The position numbers and the translations under genes were made by a program. A DNA stretch of 64,000 nucleotides from an uncultured Erythrobacter sp. (GTDB taxonomy: Bacteria > Pseudomonadota > Alphaproteobacteria > Sphingomonadales > Sphingomonadaceae): contig CANLZP010000002.1 in NCBI GenBank assembly GCA_947495695.1, positions 62,001 through 126,000 of the forward strand, in the 5' to 3' direction. Each line of letters opens with the position of its first letter. Positions within the stretch are counted from its first letter, which is position 1. Below are positions 16,533 to 25,440 of this stretch, piece by piece. The notes under the pieces are model-generated. The model ran no database searches and was not told where the DNA came from. It saw only the letters and a program-made list of their open reading frames with translations.

Positions 16533-17494
16533 TCCGTTCTTTTGTTCGCGGCAGCGGTTCGGCTCTTCCGAAAAATTTGGTGACCAATGCGCAATTGGCT
16601 GACCAAGTGGACACCAGCGACGCATGGATTGTCGAACGCACCGGGATCAAACAACGCTATATTGCGGGCGAGGGGGAGACGACCTCCACCTTGGCCACGC
16701 TGGCAGCACAAAAGGCTTTGGCCGATGCCGGTGTTGACGCAAAAGATATCGATCTGATCGTGTTGGCTACGGCCACGCCCGACAACACATTTCCAGCAAC
16801 CGCCACCAAGGTGCAACATGCACTGGGCTGCAATGGCTGCATTGCGTTTGATGTAGCCGCGGTTTGCTCGGGCTTTCTCTATGCTTTGGCCACCGCCGAC
16901 TCGATGCTGCGTTCGGGCATGGCCAAGCGCGCATTGGTCATCGGAGCGGAAACATTCAGCCGAATCATCGATTGGGAAGACCGCACCACTTGCGTGTTGT
17001 TCGGCGATGGTGCCGGAGCCATCCTGATTGAAGCGGAAGAAACCGACGATCCGGCAGCTGGCGTTATCTCCACCAAATTGCATGCCGACGGTGCGCAGCA
17101 TGATTTACTGTATGTGGATGGTGGCCCCTCAACCACCCAAACCGTGGGCCATTTGCGCATGAAGGGCCGCGAAGTGTTTCGTCACGCTGTGGTCAATCTA
17201 GCCGAAGTTTTGGGTGAAGTTGTTGAAAATGCTGGGGTATCAATCGAGCAGATCGATTGGGTCGTGCCGCATCAGGCCAATAAACGCATTCTGGATGCCA
17301 CCGCACGCAAGCTGGGCATTGATCCTGAAAAAGTGATTGTGACCGTGGACCAGCACGCCAATACCTCGGCCGCATCGGTGCCCTTGGCATTTGATGTAGC
17401 GCGCAAGGACGGCAGGATAAAACCAGGCGATATGGTCATGTTTGAAGCGATGGGCGGCGGCTTTACCTGGGGCGCCAGCCTGGTTCAGATGTGA
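16529..17494 (+). CDS. fabH: Beta-ketoacyl-ACP synthase III
   Basis: A 321-residue thiolase-fold enzyme that condenses acetyl-CoA with malonyl-ACP to start fatty-acid synthesis. The catalytic triad is visible: Cys113 ([11 protein letters not shown]), His248 (VPHQANKRI) and Asn278 ([14 protein letters not shown]). The N-terminal RTGIKQRYI block and the C-terminal [13 protein letters not shown] are standard. Translation starts at a TTG that overlaps the plsX stop (TTGA), so expression is probably coupled to plsX. Confidence 0.96.
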   Translation: MIRSFVRGSGSALPKNLVTNAQLADQVDTSDAWIVERTGIKQRYIAGEGETTSTLATLAAQKALADAGVDAKDIDLIVLATATPDNTFPATATKVQHALGCNGCIAFDVAAVCSGFLYALATADSMLRSGMAKRALVIGAETFSRIIDWEDRTTCVLFGDGAGAILIEAEETDDPAAGVISTKLHADGAQHDLLYVDGGPSTTQTVGHLRMKGREVFRHAVVNLAEVLGEVVENAGVSIEQIDWVVPHQANKRILDATARKLGIDPEKVIVTVDQHANTSAASVPLAFDVARKDGRIKPGDMVMFEAMGGGFTWGASLVQM

Positions 17495-17503
17495 ACAATT
17501 CAC

Positions 17504-17539
17504 ACCTGCTTGCCCGCACAAGTTGCGGGAAATGCAGGT
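17504..17539 (+). promoter_or_regulatory. Two-tier hairpin between fabH and ihfA
   Basis: An outer stem ACCTGC/GCAGGT (17504-17509 with 17534-17539) surrounds a perfect inner stem CCCGCA/TGCGGG (17513-17518 with 17524-17529, CAAGT loop). It starts 10 bp after the fabH stop. No U-tract follows directly, so it could be a weak terminator, a 3'-end stabiliser, or a leader structure of ihfA. Confidence 0.5.
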
Positions 17540-17596
17540 TATATGTACACTTCATTCATTAATCTGGGTCGCACCAATGGTTAGGAGAAGCGAACC

Positions 17597-17896
17597 ATGC
17601 GTTCAGTAGGCACGCTCACTCGCGCGGATCTGGCAGAGACAATCAATCGGAAAATGGGTTTTTCCCGAGCGGAATCGCTCGACATGGTTGAGGCGATTCT
17701 CTCAAAAATGTGCGACGCCATGGCAGATGGCGAAAATGTGAAAATTTCAGGCTTCGGCAGCTTTATCTTGCGCGACAAGACCGAGCGGATTGGACGCAAT
17801 CCCAAAACCGGGGTCGAGGTGCCAATTACTCCGCGCCGGGTTATGACGTTCCGCGCCAGCCAGTTGCTGAAAGAGCAAATCGCGAAGGGCGGATAA
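17597..17896 (+). CDS. ihfA: Integration host factor subunit alpha
   Basis: A 99-residue HU/IHF-family protein. It has the N-terminal [21 protein letters not shown] helices, the core [28 protein letters not shown], and the beta-arm with the DNA-intercalating proline region [14 protein letters not shown]. As a heterodimer with IHF-beta it bends DNA sharply in recombination, replication and transcription. A good AGGAG lies 9 bp before the ATG. The merR gene follows 2 bp downstream. Confidence 0.95.
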   Translation: MRSVGTLTRADLAETINRKMGFSRAESLDMVEAILSKMCDAMADGENVKISGFGSFILRDKTERIGRNPKTGVEVPITPRRVMTFRASQLLKEQIAKGG

Positions 17897-17898
17897 TT

Positions 17899-18351
17899 AT
17901 GGCAACCAGCTTTGACGATGGGAAAGAGGCCGGAGCGCTCAGGACCATTGGAGAAGTTTGCCAGGCCCTAGGGATAAAGGCGCATGTTTTGCGCTATTGG
18001 GAGCAGCAATTTCCCACGCTCAAACCCCTCAAACGAAGCGGCGGTCGGCGCTATTATCGGCCCGAAGACATCGCCATGGTCGAGCGGATTGACCAACTGG
18101 TGAATGTCGAAGGCTATACGCTGAAGGGTGCCAAAGCGGCGCTCAAGAATGGCAATGGTTTGGGCAATGGTGCGGACGACAAAGCAGCAGAGACCTCTGC
18201 CGCGGTGGCAAGTGCGACCAACGAAACCGCGCCGCATTTGATCATCGGTGCAAAGCCGGCGACCGCGCCCAAGGCAGAGGGAAGCTTGGTGCAGATCCTG
18301 CCGCATTTGAAATCTATCCAAACCCGTTTGCAGCGCGCATTGGAAGCCTGA
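17899..18351 (+). CDS. MerR-family transcriptional regulator
   Basis: A 150-residue protein. The N-terminal winged HTH (about residues 14-80) has TIGEVCQALGIKAHVLRYWEQQF followed by RRYYRPEDIAMVERI, the MerR DNA-binding pattern. The C-terminal half is an Ala/Asn/Gly-rich linker and a short helix (LPHLKSIQTRLQRALEA) likely for dimerisation. No conserved Cys is present in the effector region, so metal sensing is unlikely. It is co-directional with ihfA and separated by 2 bp, a pairing common in alphaproteobacteria. The target is unknown. Confidence 0.9.
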   Translation: MATSFDDGKEAGALRTIGEVCQALGIKAHVLRYWEQQFPTLKPLKRSGGRRYYRPEDIAMVERIDQLVNVEGYTLKGAKAALKNGNGLGNGADDKAAETSAAVASATNETAPHLIIGAKPATAPKAEGSLVQILPHLKSIQTRLQRALEA

Positions 18352-18415
18352 CTCACGTCAGTTGGACGTTCGTCAATTGTCTGGAAATCCTCTGCATTGT
18401 CCGGTTTTTGATGGA

Positions 18416-21400
18416 CTATTCGGCTGCCAGCAACTCTGCTTGACCCAGATCAACGCTGACCAGTCGAGAGATACCCTTTTCCGCCATCGTTACACCAAAC
18501 AAGCGGTGCATCCGGCTCATCGTGACCGCATTATGGGTGACGATCAGATAGCGCGTGCTTGTGTTCTGAACCATGGAATCGAGCAGATCGCAGAAACGTT
18601 CGATATTCGCATCATCCAGCGGAGCGTCCACTTCGTCCAACACGCAGATCGGCGCCGGATTGGTAAGGAAGAGTGCAAAAATCAGCGCCGTTGCCGTCAA
18701 AGCCTGCTCGCCGCCTGATAATAGGCTGAGCGATTGCAAGCGCTTGCCCGGTGGCTGCGCGAAAATCTCCAGGCCTGCCTCCAGCGGATCATCGCTATCG
18801 ATCAGCGCCAAATGCGCTTGCCCGCCCTGGAACAGACGGGTGAACAGACGCTGGAAGTGCTCGTTGACCTCGTCAAAGGCAGCGCGCAGCCGCTCCCGGC
18901 CTTCGCGGTTCAGATTACCGATGGAGCCACGCAAACGGCTGACGGCCTCTGCCAGTTCGGCTTGCTCGGCAGAGCTGGAGCCATGTTCTTGCTCGATCCG
19001 AGCCAGTTCTTCTGCGGCGACCAGATTGACTGGGCCAATCCGTTCGCGGCTGGCGGTCAGGCGCTCCATTTCTTCCGACTCGGCAGAAGAATCGCGGACT
19101 TGCTCGGCCTCGAATTCGAACCGATCGACCAGCAGAGGAGGCGGGCATTGGAAACGCTCGCCAGAAATTCGCGCCATCTCGGCCCGGCGACCTTCTTCAT
19201 TTTCAGCACGAGCTGTAAGGCCCGCGCGCGATTCGCGAGCGGTCGCAAGCGCTTCATTTGCTTCGGCAAAGTTGCGATCGGCTGTATTGACGGCGTCCTG
19301 CTTGGTCGCGACGATCTGCTCTGCCGCTTCAAGCTCTTGCGTCAGTTTGGCGCGCATCACATCGCCTTGCTCAATCTCGGCGATCAAGCCTTCAGGCTTC
19401 GCGGCCACAACGGCGCGCTCTTGCTCAATTTCTTCCAAGCGCTGGGCGGTTGCGGCCATGCGCTGTGCGGCCTCACCGGAACGGGCCTGCCAATTGGCCT
19501 TGTCGGAAATTTGGGCGGAGTTGCGTTCGCGTGCGACAGCGAGTCCCTGATCATGCGCGGCCAGTTCTGCCGCCGCTGCCTGAACCGCCGACCGGGCGGC
19601 TTCATGCTTGGCGCGGGTGGCTTCCAAGGCCGCGCGGCCGGTGTCGGGCGCGGGCAGAGCATCGCGTTTTGCGGTGACCTGCGCCAACTCTTGCTTGGCC
19701 TGATCAATTTGCTCGGCCAATTCTGCTGCTGCGCTTTCCAACTCGGCCAAGCGGTTGGCCAAGCGGTCTTTTTCCACCTCAGCCTGATCGAGCGAACGCA
19801 ACGCCTGGCGTTCGGCATTACTTGCCTCGGCCAAAGCCCGTTCGCGGGCCACCAGATCGGTGCGCAATGCGCTCAATTCTTGCGCAATATCCTGCTGCTC
19901 GGTTTCGCTTTCTTCAGCGCTTTTGCGCAGAGCGGGCAATATGCTTTCCAGCTCGGTTAGGCGGTTGGCGGCTTCCAAGCGAGCCGCTTCGGCTGCGCCT
20001 TCACCGCGTGCAATAAAGCCATCCCAGCGCCGTAAGTGGCCATCTTTGGTCACTAACCATTCGCCCGGACCCAGTTTGCGGCCATCGTCGTTGGCGGCAT
20101 AGTGAACCAGAGAGAGGCGGGCGCGCAATTCTTGCGGACAATCCGACACGTGATCCAGCACGCTGTTTTGAACCGGTTTGGGTGCCGCGCCGCCGGTCCA
20201 GAAGCGCCCTTCGCTGCCTTCCCCCGGTGTTCCTAAGGGCGATTTGGCATCGCGGCCCAGAACCGCTGCGATGGCCCGTTCATAACCGGTTGCAACACGC
20301 AGTTTGTCGATCGCAATTGGCAATCCTTCGCTGCGCTTGGCCTGATTTGCCCGCGCATCACGGTCACGGGCCAGCGCCTGATATTCGCGCTCAACGCCCG
20401 CCAGTTCAGCTTTTGCCGCTGCATAAGAACTGGCCGCATCATCATGGCGGGCCTGCAGGTCTGCCTTTTTGGCCTGCCCGTCTGTCAATTGAGTGCGCAG
20501 GTCTTCGAGGGTCTTCGCAGCGGTTGCCACAGCTTGTTTGGCGGCGGTTACGGCGGCCTCAGGGTCGCCTGCAGCGCTCAATTCTTCGCGGCTGCGTTGA
20601 TGCCGCTGGGTCTCGGCATTGAGGCGCGCCAATCGAGCCTCGGCCTGTTCAATCTCGGATTCAGCAACCCGCCATTCCGCCTCCACACCCGCGTGATCTG
20701 CGGTGGCTTTGGCGAGAGCCAATTCGGCGGTACGAGAGGTTCGCTCCACATCCTCGGCCTTGGCCGCAAGAGCAGGCCGTGCGGCTTCATCGCGGGCCAG
20801 ATTGGCGCTGCTGGTGGCGATTTCACTTTCCAGCTTCTTGAGCGCCTCTGCCGCATCGCGGGTCATCCGGTCGGCGTCGCCGCGATCTTCTTCAAGCCGT
20901 GTCTTTTGCCGATCAAGATCCGCCAACCGCTGCTCGGCTGCTTCCAATTGGCTGGTCAGGGCGGCCATGCGGTGGCCATGGGCGCTGGCATCATCGCGCC
21001 GGTCGGCTAATTCTTCACGCGCTTCGGCAATGGCGGCGGCTGCCGCGTGCTGCGCTTTTTGTGCTTCATTTGCCGCTGTGTTGGCGGCTGCGACACGTTG
21101 GTCTGCGGCTTTGGCTTGGGCGCGAGCTTCTTCGGCAGCGGCGGCGGCATCGCGCCAGCGGGCAAACAGCAGGCGGGCCTCGGTCACCTTAATCTGCTCG
21201 GACAATTTGCTATAACGTTCGGCTTGCTTGGCTTGCCTGCGCAGTGAGGACATCTGACTGTCCAACCCAGCCATCAAATCTTCCAACCGCTCCAAATTCT
21301 TCTCGGTAGAGCGCAGCTTGCTTTCGGCATCCTTGCGGCGAACATGCAGACCGGCAATGCCTGCGGCCTCTTCCAGCATCTGCCGTCGTTCGGTCGGCTT

Positions 21401-21838
21401 GGCGGCGATCACCTGCGCGATCTTGCCTTGGCTGACCAAAGCGGGGGAGTGCGCACCGGTGGCAGCATCGGCAAAGGTCAGCGCTACATCCTTGGCCCGC
21501 ACGTCGCGGCCATTGACACGATAGGCGCTGCCTGCTCCGCGTTCTATCCGACGGGTGACTTCCAATTCTTCGTCATCATCGTCGCGCGCATGCAGCACAA
21601 CTTCAGCAAAGTCGCGTTGGGGGCGTGTCTCGGTTCCGGCGAAGATGACATCTTCCATCCCGCCGGAACGCATGCTTTTGGGTGAGTTTTCACCCATGAC
21701 CCAGCGGATGGCCTCCAACAAATTGGATTTGCCGCAGCCATTGGGGCCTACAACCCCGGTCAGGCCGGGCTCCACGCGCAGTTCGGCAGGCTCTACAAAG
21801 CTCTTAAATCCGCTGAGCTTTAGCCTGTCGATTTGCAT
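18416..21838 (-). CDS. smc: Chromosome segregation protein SMC
   Basis: An 1140-residue SMC ATPase that, with ScpA/ScpB, organises and segregates the chromosome. The N-terminal head has FKSF and the Walker A GPNGCGKSN (residues 31-39). Two long coiled coils rich in Ala/Glu/Arg span about 165-470 and 630-950. Between them is a hinge containing the GYERAIAAVLG block near residue 500. The C-terminal head has the ABC signature LSGGEQALTA and Walker B ICVLDEVDAPLD. It is the last gene of a leftward series dciA-dsb-dsb-smc and converges with merR. Confidence 0.97.
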   Translation of the reverse strand: MQIDRLKLSGFKSFVEPAELRVEPGLTGVVGPNGCGKSNLLEAIRWVMGENSPKSMRSGGMEDVIFAGTETRPQRDFAEVVLHARDDDDEELEVTRRIERGAGSAYRVNGRDVRAKDVALTFADAATGAHSPALVSQGKIAQVIAAKPTERRQMLEEAAGIAGLHVRRKDAESKLRSTEKNLERLEDLMAGLDSQMSSLRRQAKQAERYSKLSEQIKVTEARLLFARWRDAAAAAEEARAQAKAADQRVAAANTAANEAQKAQHAAAAAIAEAREELADRRDDASAHGHRMAALTSQLEAAEQRLADLDRQKTRLEEDRGDADRMTRDAAEALKKLESEIATSSANLARDEAARPALAAKAEDVERTSRTAELALAKATADHAGVEAEWRVAESEIEQAEARLARLNAETQRHQRSREELSAAGDPEAAVTAAKQAVATAAKTLEDLRTQLTDGQAKKADLQARHDDAASSYAAAKAELAGVEREYQALARDRDARANQAKRSEGLPIAIDKLRVATGYERAIAAVLGRDAKSPLGTPGEGSEGRFWTGGAAPKPVQNSVLDHVSDCPQELRARLSLVHYAANDDGRKLGPGEWLVTKDGHLRRWDGFIARGEGAAEAARLEAANRLTELESILPALRKSAEESETEQQDIAQELSALRTDLVARERALAEASNAERQALRSLDQAEVEKDRLANRLAELESAAAELAEQIDQAKQELAQVTAKRDALPAPDTGRAALEATRAKHEAARSAVQAAAAELAAHDQGLAVARERNSAQISDKANWQARSGEAAQRMAATAQRLEEIEQERAVVAAKPEGLIAEIEQGDVMRAKLTQELEAAEQIVATKQDAVNTADRNFAEANEALATARESRAGLTARAENEEGRRAEMARISGERFQCPPPLLVDRFEFEAEQVRDSSAESEEMERLTASRERIGPVNLVAAEELARIEQEHGSSSAEQAELAEAVSRLRGSIGNLNREGRERLRAAFDEVNEHFQRLFTRLFQGGQAHLALIDSDDPLEAGLEIFAQPPGKRLQSLSLLSGGEQALTATALIFALFLTNPAPICVLDEVDAPLDDANIERFCDLLDSMVQNTSTRYLIVTHNAVTMSRMHRLFGVTMAEKGISRLVSVDLGQAELLAAE

Positions 21839-21865
21839 CGTGTGTGCCTGTCCCCCTAGACTTGC

Positions 21866-22615
21866 TTACCGCGCGCCGGCGCGTTGCAGCACGGGCTCAA
21901 GACCGTTCCACTGGTTCACGTCCAGCCGGTTTCCGTTGAGGAAGAAGGTTGGCGTCCCGTTGACGCCATTTTCAACGGCCAATTCTTGCGACTTGGCAGC
22001 GATGGCTTCGACTGTCGTGTTGTCGGCCAAACAGGTGCGCGCTTGATCGCTGCTCAGACCGCGTGCGGCGAAGAAATCGATTAGGCCAGATGCCTCTCCA
22101 ATGGTGACAAAGCGCTGCTCAGGCGGAAGCTCACCCAGATTGGGGACTTGCGACAATCCGTTTTGCGCATTGGCCATAACTTCATTGAAGGCGCCCCATG
22201 CCTGATCAGACAGTGGCAGCATCATCTCTGGCGAACCACATCGCACCAGCGTGGCGATGGTGAGGTCAATCGGATCGCGCACCAAATTGCGCAGCTCCAC
22301 GCTGACGACGCCGGTCGAGACATAGTCTTTCTTCAGCGCAGGAGAGCCGGTTTGCGAGAATGTGGCGCAGGCACCGCAGGTGTGGGAGGCATATTCCACC
22401 AGCTTCAACGGAGCATCCGGATTGCCCATCACATAGCCGCCGTCATCCGAAACATTGATCGTTTCGGCCCAGCTCTGTCCTTCAGGAGCCGCGATTGCTG
22501 CGATCGGCTCAACGGCAAGACCGGCTTCATCTTCAGATGCAGTGTCGCATGCAGACAGGGTGAGGGCGATTGCTCCAGCGAGCGAAGTGGCGAGAAAACG
22601 GCGAGATAGGGTCAT
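21866..22615 (-). CDS. DsbA-family thioredoxin-fold lipoprotein
   Basis: A 249-residue protein with a lipobox: MTLSRRFLATSLAGAIALTLSAC, so Cys23 is probably lipidated and the protein is periplasmic. The thioredoxin-like domain carries the active-site motif TCGAC (CxxC) about residue 75, a helical insertion, and the cis-Pro region GVNGTPTFFLNG near 225. This is the DsbA/DsbG-like arrangement for thiol-disulfide exchange on exported proteins. It lies 27 bp upstream of smc and follows a paralogue, so it may have arisen by duplication. Confidence 0.87.
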   Translation of the reverse strand: MTLSRRFLATSLAGAIALTLSACDTASEDEAGLAVEPIAAIAAPEGQSWAETINVSDDGGYVMGNPDAPLKLVEYASHTCGACATFSQTGSPALKKDYVSTGVVSVELRNLVRDPIDLTIATLVRCGSPEMMLPLSDQAWGAFNEVMANAQNGLSQVPNLGELPPEQRFVTIGEASGLIDFFAARGLSSDQARTCLADNTTVEAIAAKSQELAVENGVNGTPTFFLNGNRLDVNQWNGLEPVLQRAGAR

Positions 22616-22714
22616 TGCAAGGCACGTCCTTTAATTCGGATAAGTGAAGCTATAGCAAGCTGCCACGGGGGTGAAGCGCAATGCGGAGCTTTCCACAAGT
22701 GCGTTTAGAGACGG

Positions 22715-23401
22715 TTACTGGTCTTTTTTGGCGATGGCGTGAGCGTTAAGCTGTTGTTCCAGTGAAGCCCAATTGTGCGCATGTTCCAAAATCTTGCCAT
22801 TGAGCACAAATGTGGGCGTCCCGGTAAGCCCCAAACGCTGCACATCTTCCCGCGATGTTTGGGCCATTGACTGTGCCTTGGCATTGTCATTGAGACACTG
22901 GTCCAGATCAGTAATCCGGTAGCCGCGCTGTTTCATCAGATCGTAAAAGCCAAAGTCATTGGCGATGTTCCGCCGCGCAGCTGCTTGATCGGGCAGGCTC
23001 CAACGTTGGATCTGTCCTTGCGAGGCTTTACTGGCGATTGGCAACCATTTGCTCTGGCTGAGCATGATGGCACTGTGATTGAGCGGGAATTTCTTCGCAT
23101 CCCCGCAATGGGTCAGCATCGCTGCGGTCAGATCGATCGGATCGCGCAGCAAGTGCCGTATTTCTAGCGAGTACTTACCCGTTCCGACATGGGCTAGTTT
23201 CAACACGGGATCGCCTTCGCGGGCAAAGGTGGCGCAATGCGAGCAGGTGTAGCTGATATATTCGGCCAGCTTGTCAGGCGCGTCAGGATTGCCGATCAGA
23301 TGGCTGGTGCCAGTGTCTTGGACGGTGATCGACCAATTGACGGTGTTGCCCGAGGCAAGCGCCAATGCGCCAACCAAGATTGCAGCTTTGAAACGGGTCA
23401 C
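22715..23401 (-). CDS. DsbA-family thiol oxidoreductase, paralogue
   Basis: A 228-residue DsbA-like protein with a short hydrophobic N-terminal export signal (about residues 5-18). It has the active site TCSHC about residue 53 and the cis-Pro segment LTGTPTFVLNGK near 205. Its layout parallels the lipoprotein downstream (ATF after CxxC, the LLRDPIDLT block), which supports tandem duplication. The start overlaps the dciA stop by four bases, so it is co-translated with dciA. Confidence 0.87.
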   Translation of the reverse strand: MTRFKAAILVGALALASGNTVNWSITVQDTGTSHLIGNPDAPDKLAEYISYTCSHCATFAREGDPVLKLAHVGTGKYSLEIRHLLRDPIDLTAAMLTHCGDAKKFPLNHSAIMLSQSKWLPIASKASQGQIQRWSLPDQAAARRNIANDFGFYDLMKQRGYRITDLDQCLNDNAKAQSMAQTSREDVQRLGLTGTPTFVLNGKILEHAHNWASLEQQLNAHAIAKKDQ

Positions 23402-24003
23402 GTCTTCTTCTTATCCTCCTCATCGCCCAGGGTGCGCGCAAGCGATTCCAGGACGGTCCTCAATTCAGGGTCGCCAATATCGCGCAGACTGTCCCCCAAT
23501 TCCATCGGGATCGGTTTGAGCGAGGGCGGCGGTTTCGGCTTCCCTTCAGCATGGGTCGGCTTAACCGCACCTTGCCGCAATTTGACCCGCGCCACGGCCT
23601 TATAGCCAAAAAAGCGGTTCACCCGCTCCATAATCTCGGGGATCACTTGCTGAATCAGCGGGGCATGGGCGGGGATCACCACCAATTGCAAAATGCCGTC
23701 GGACTTCTCGCCGGGGGGAAACCGGATTGCCTCGGGTGTGCAGACCTTGGCGTGGTGCGGTCCAACAATTTCGGGCCAGCGGGTCACCACATTGGATTGG
23801 ACAAAGCCAAACCGACGAAAGGCCGTGCGGCCGATCTGTGGCATCAGTTCGCCAATTGGTTTGGGTGTGCCGCCACGCGGACGCTCAAATTTTCTGCCGG
23901 CGTATTTTTTGGTGTATTTCTGGTTGGGCTTTTTGGCCACATCATTAGCCGCATTGGTGGCCGGCTTCTTGGCGGCTGGTTTTGGTGGTTTGTCCCGTTC
24001 CAT
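23398..24003 (-). CDS. dciA: DciA / DUF721-family protein
   Basis: A 201-residue protein. A very basic, Lys/Pro-rich N-terminus (about residues 1-45) is followed by the DUF721 core with RTAFRRFGFVQSNVVTRWPEIVG and a KH-like segment LQLVVIPAHAPLIQQVIPEIMERVNRFFGY. DciA is the helicase-loading protein of bacteria that lack DnaC. The C-terminal tail is acidic then Lys-rich. It heads the leftward dciA-dsb-dsb-smc series and is divergent from mutY. The assignment as DciA rests on the DUF721 pattern. Confidence 0.85.
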   Translation of the reverse strand: MERDKPPKPAAKKPATNAANDVAKKPNQKYTKKYAGRKFERPRGGTPKPIGELMPQIGRTAFRRFGFVQSNVVTRWPEIVGPHHAKVCTPEAIRFPPGEKSDGILQLVVIPAHAPLIQQVIPEIMERVNRFFGYKAVARVKLRQGAVKPTHAEGKPKPPPSLKPIPMELGDSLRDIGDPELRTVLESLARTLGDEEDKKKT

Positions 24004-24032
24004 TTCACCTGAGGCAATGCCATAGCCGCAGC

Positions 24033-25103
24033 GTGACTGCCAGCGACAAACTCAATGATTCACCGATTCCGGCGCTTTTGCTCGATTGGTATGGGCATAG
24101 CGCGCGCGCCCTGCCGTGGAGGGTGGGGCCGGGCGAGCCTCGCCCCGATGACGCAGCCTGGCCGTACCGTGTGTGGCTGTCTGAAATCATGCTGCAACAA
24201 ACCACGGTTGCCGCAGTGAAGCCCTATTTCGCGAAATTTTTGGAGATGTGGCCCAATGTAGACGCCTTGGCCAAGGCGGATGAGGCCGACGTTATGTCGG
24301 CATGGGCAGGTCTGGGCTATTACTCGCGGGCGCGCAATTTGCTGAGATGCGCACAAGAAGTGGCGCAAAGCGGTAGCTTTCCACAAACTGAAGCAGATTT
24401 GCGAAAGCTTCCGGGCATTGGTGATTACACCGCTGCTGCCATCGCAGCGATTGCATTTTGCCGAAAGGCCACTGTTGTTGATGCAAATGTCGAGCGAGTG
24501 ATTGCGCGGCTGTTCGCAATTGAAGAGCCTTTGCCCAAGGGGCGCAAGACCATCCGCGACAAGGCAGCAACTGTCACTCCTGATCAGCGGAGCGGCGATT
24601 TTGCTCAGGCGATGATGGACCTGGGATCATCAATCTGCACCACGCGCGATCCCAAATGCTTGCTCTGCCCGCTGAGCGATCATTGCGAGGCGCGCATGTC
24701 GGGTGAGCCGGAACGTCTGCCAATAAAGCCGGCAAAGAAAGCCAAACCGAAACGCGTCGGAACTGCCTATTGGATCGAGCGCGAAGGGCCTGATGGTTCC
24801 GAAGTGTGGCTGATTACCCGACAGGGCAGCGGAATGTTGGGCGGAATGCGCGCTCTGCCCGATGATGGATGGACGGCTCGCGAAGACGGGTCAGCCACGC
24901 CGCCTATTCAAGGCGAGTGGCAGGCCTTAGGCGCTGTCAGCCATGTGTTCACCCACGCTCAGCTAAGTTTGCAGGTGATGCGGCAAAGCACCGCAAATAC
25001 GCCTTCGGATGAGGGAGTTTGGTGGCCGGTTGATGAACTTGAAGACGCTGGATTGCCGACGCTGTTTGCCAAGGCTGCACGGCTGGCAATTGCTCAGGAC
25101 TAG
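24033..25103 (+). CDS. mutY: A/G-specific adenine DNA glycosylase
   Basis: A 356-residue base-excision repair enzyme that removes adenine mispaired with 8-oxoguanine. Visible features are Glu51 in LSEIMLQQT, the helix-hairpin-helix LPGIGDYTA (126-134), catalytic Asp150 in VVDANVERV, and the [4Fe-4S] ligands Cys202, 209, 212 and 218 in C-x6-C-x2-C-x5-C spacing. A C-terminal Nudix-like domain (about 240-350) reads 8-oxoG. Translation is placed at a GTG; an in-frame TTG at 23982 would overlap the divergent dciA gene. Confidence 0.95.
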   Translation: MTASDKLNDSPIPALLLDWYGHSARALPWRVGPGEPRPDDAAWPYRVWLSEIMLQQTTVAAVKPYFAKFLEMWPNVDALAKADEADVMSAWAGLGYYSRARNLLRCAQEVAQSGSFPQTEADLRKLPGIGDYTAAAIAAIAFCRKATVVDANVERVIARLFAIEEPLPKGRKTIRDKAATVTPDQRSGDFAQAMMDLGSSICTTRDPKCLLCPLSDHCEARMSGEPERLPIKPAKKAKPKRVGTAYWIEREGPDGSEVWLITRQGSGMLGGMRALPDDGWTAREDGSATPPIQGEWQALGAVSHVFTHAQLSLQVMRQSTANTPSDEGVWWPVDELEDAGLPTLFAKAARLAIAQD

Positions 25104-25114
25104 TCGCCCGGGAG

Positions 25115-25336
25115 TTAGATAATCCCGCCGCCAATGCTGAGCCGAACGACCGCGATCAGACCCACCACCAGACAGAAATTTCTGCCGCCGCGGCTTGACG
25201 ATAACTGGCCCAGAATAATGCCGATGGCGATCAGCGGCAAGGCAACCCAATTAGCCCAACCCAATAAAGGGATAGTGGCGGGAATGACGATAACGAGCGA
25301 TAGTAGCCCGATCAGGATAGAAAGTAGATTAAACAT
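25115..25336 (-). CDS. Small membrane protein, 73 aa
   Basis: No family was recognised. The product has about three hydrophobic segments (roughly residues 2-20, 24-42 and 52-72), with a short basic SSSRGGR loop before the last one. This indicates a small inner-membrane protein. The ATG at 25336 was preferred over one 30 bp upstream because it starts directly at the first membrane segment. It converges with mutY, with 11 bp between stops. Confidence 0.55.
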   Translation of the reverse strand: MFNLLSILIGLLSLVIVIPATIPLLGWANWVALPLIAIGIILGQLSSSRGGRNFCLVVGLIAVVRLSIGGGII

Positions 25337-25440
25337 GTGTCTTATATGGATAGTACACCGGCGCAAATCAAGTCACAATTGACCGTTCATGTTTGATCGC
25401 TCAGTAAGGCTGAAAATAGATATCGATTGAGGACCTTTTG

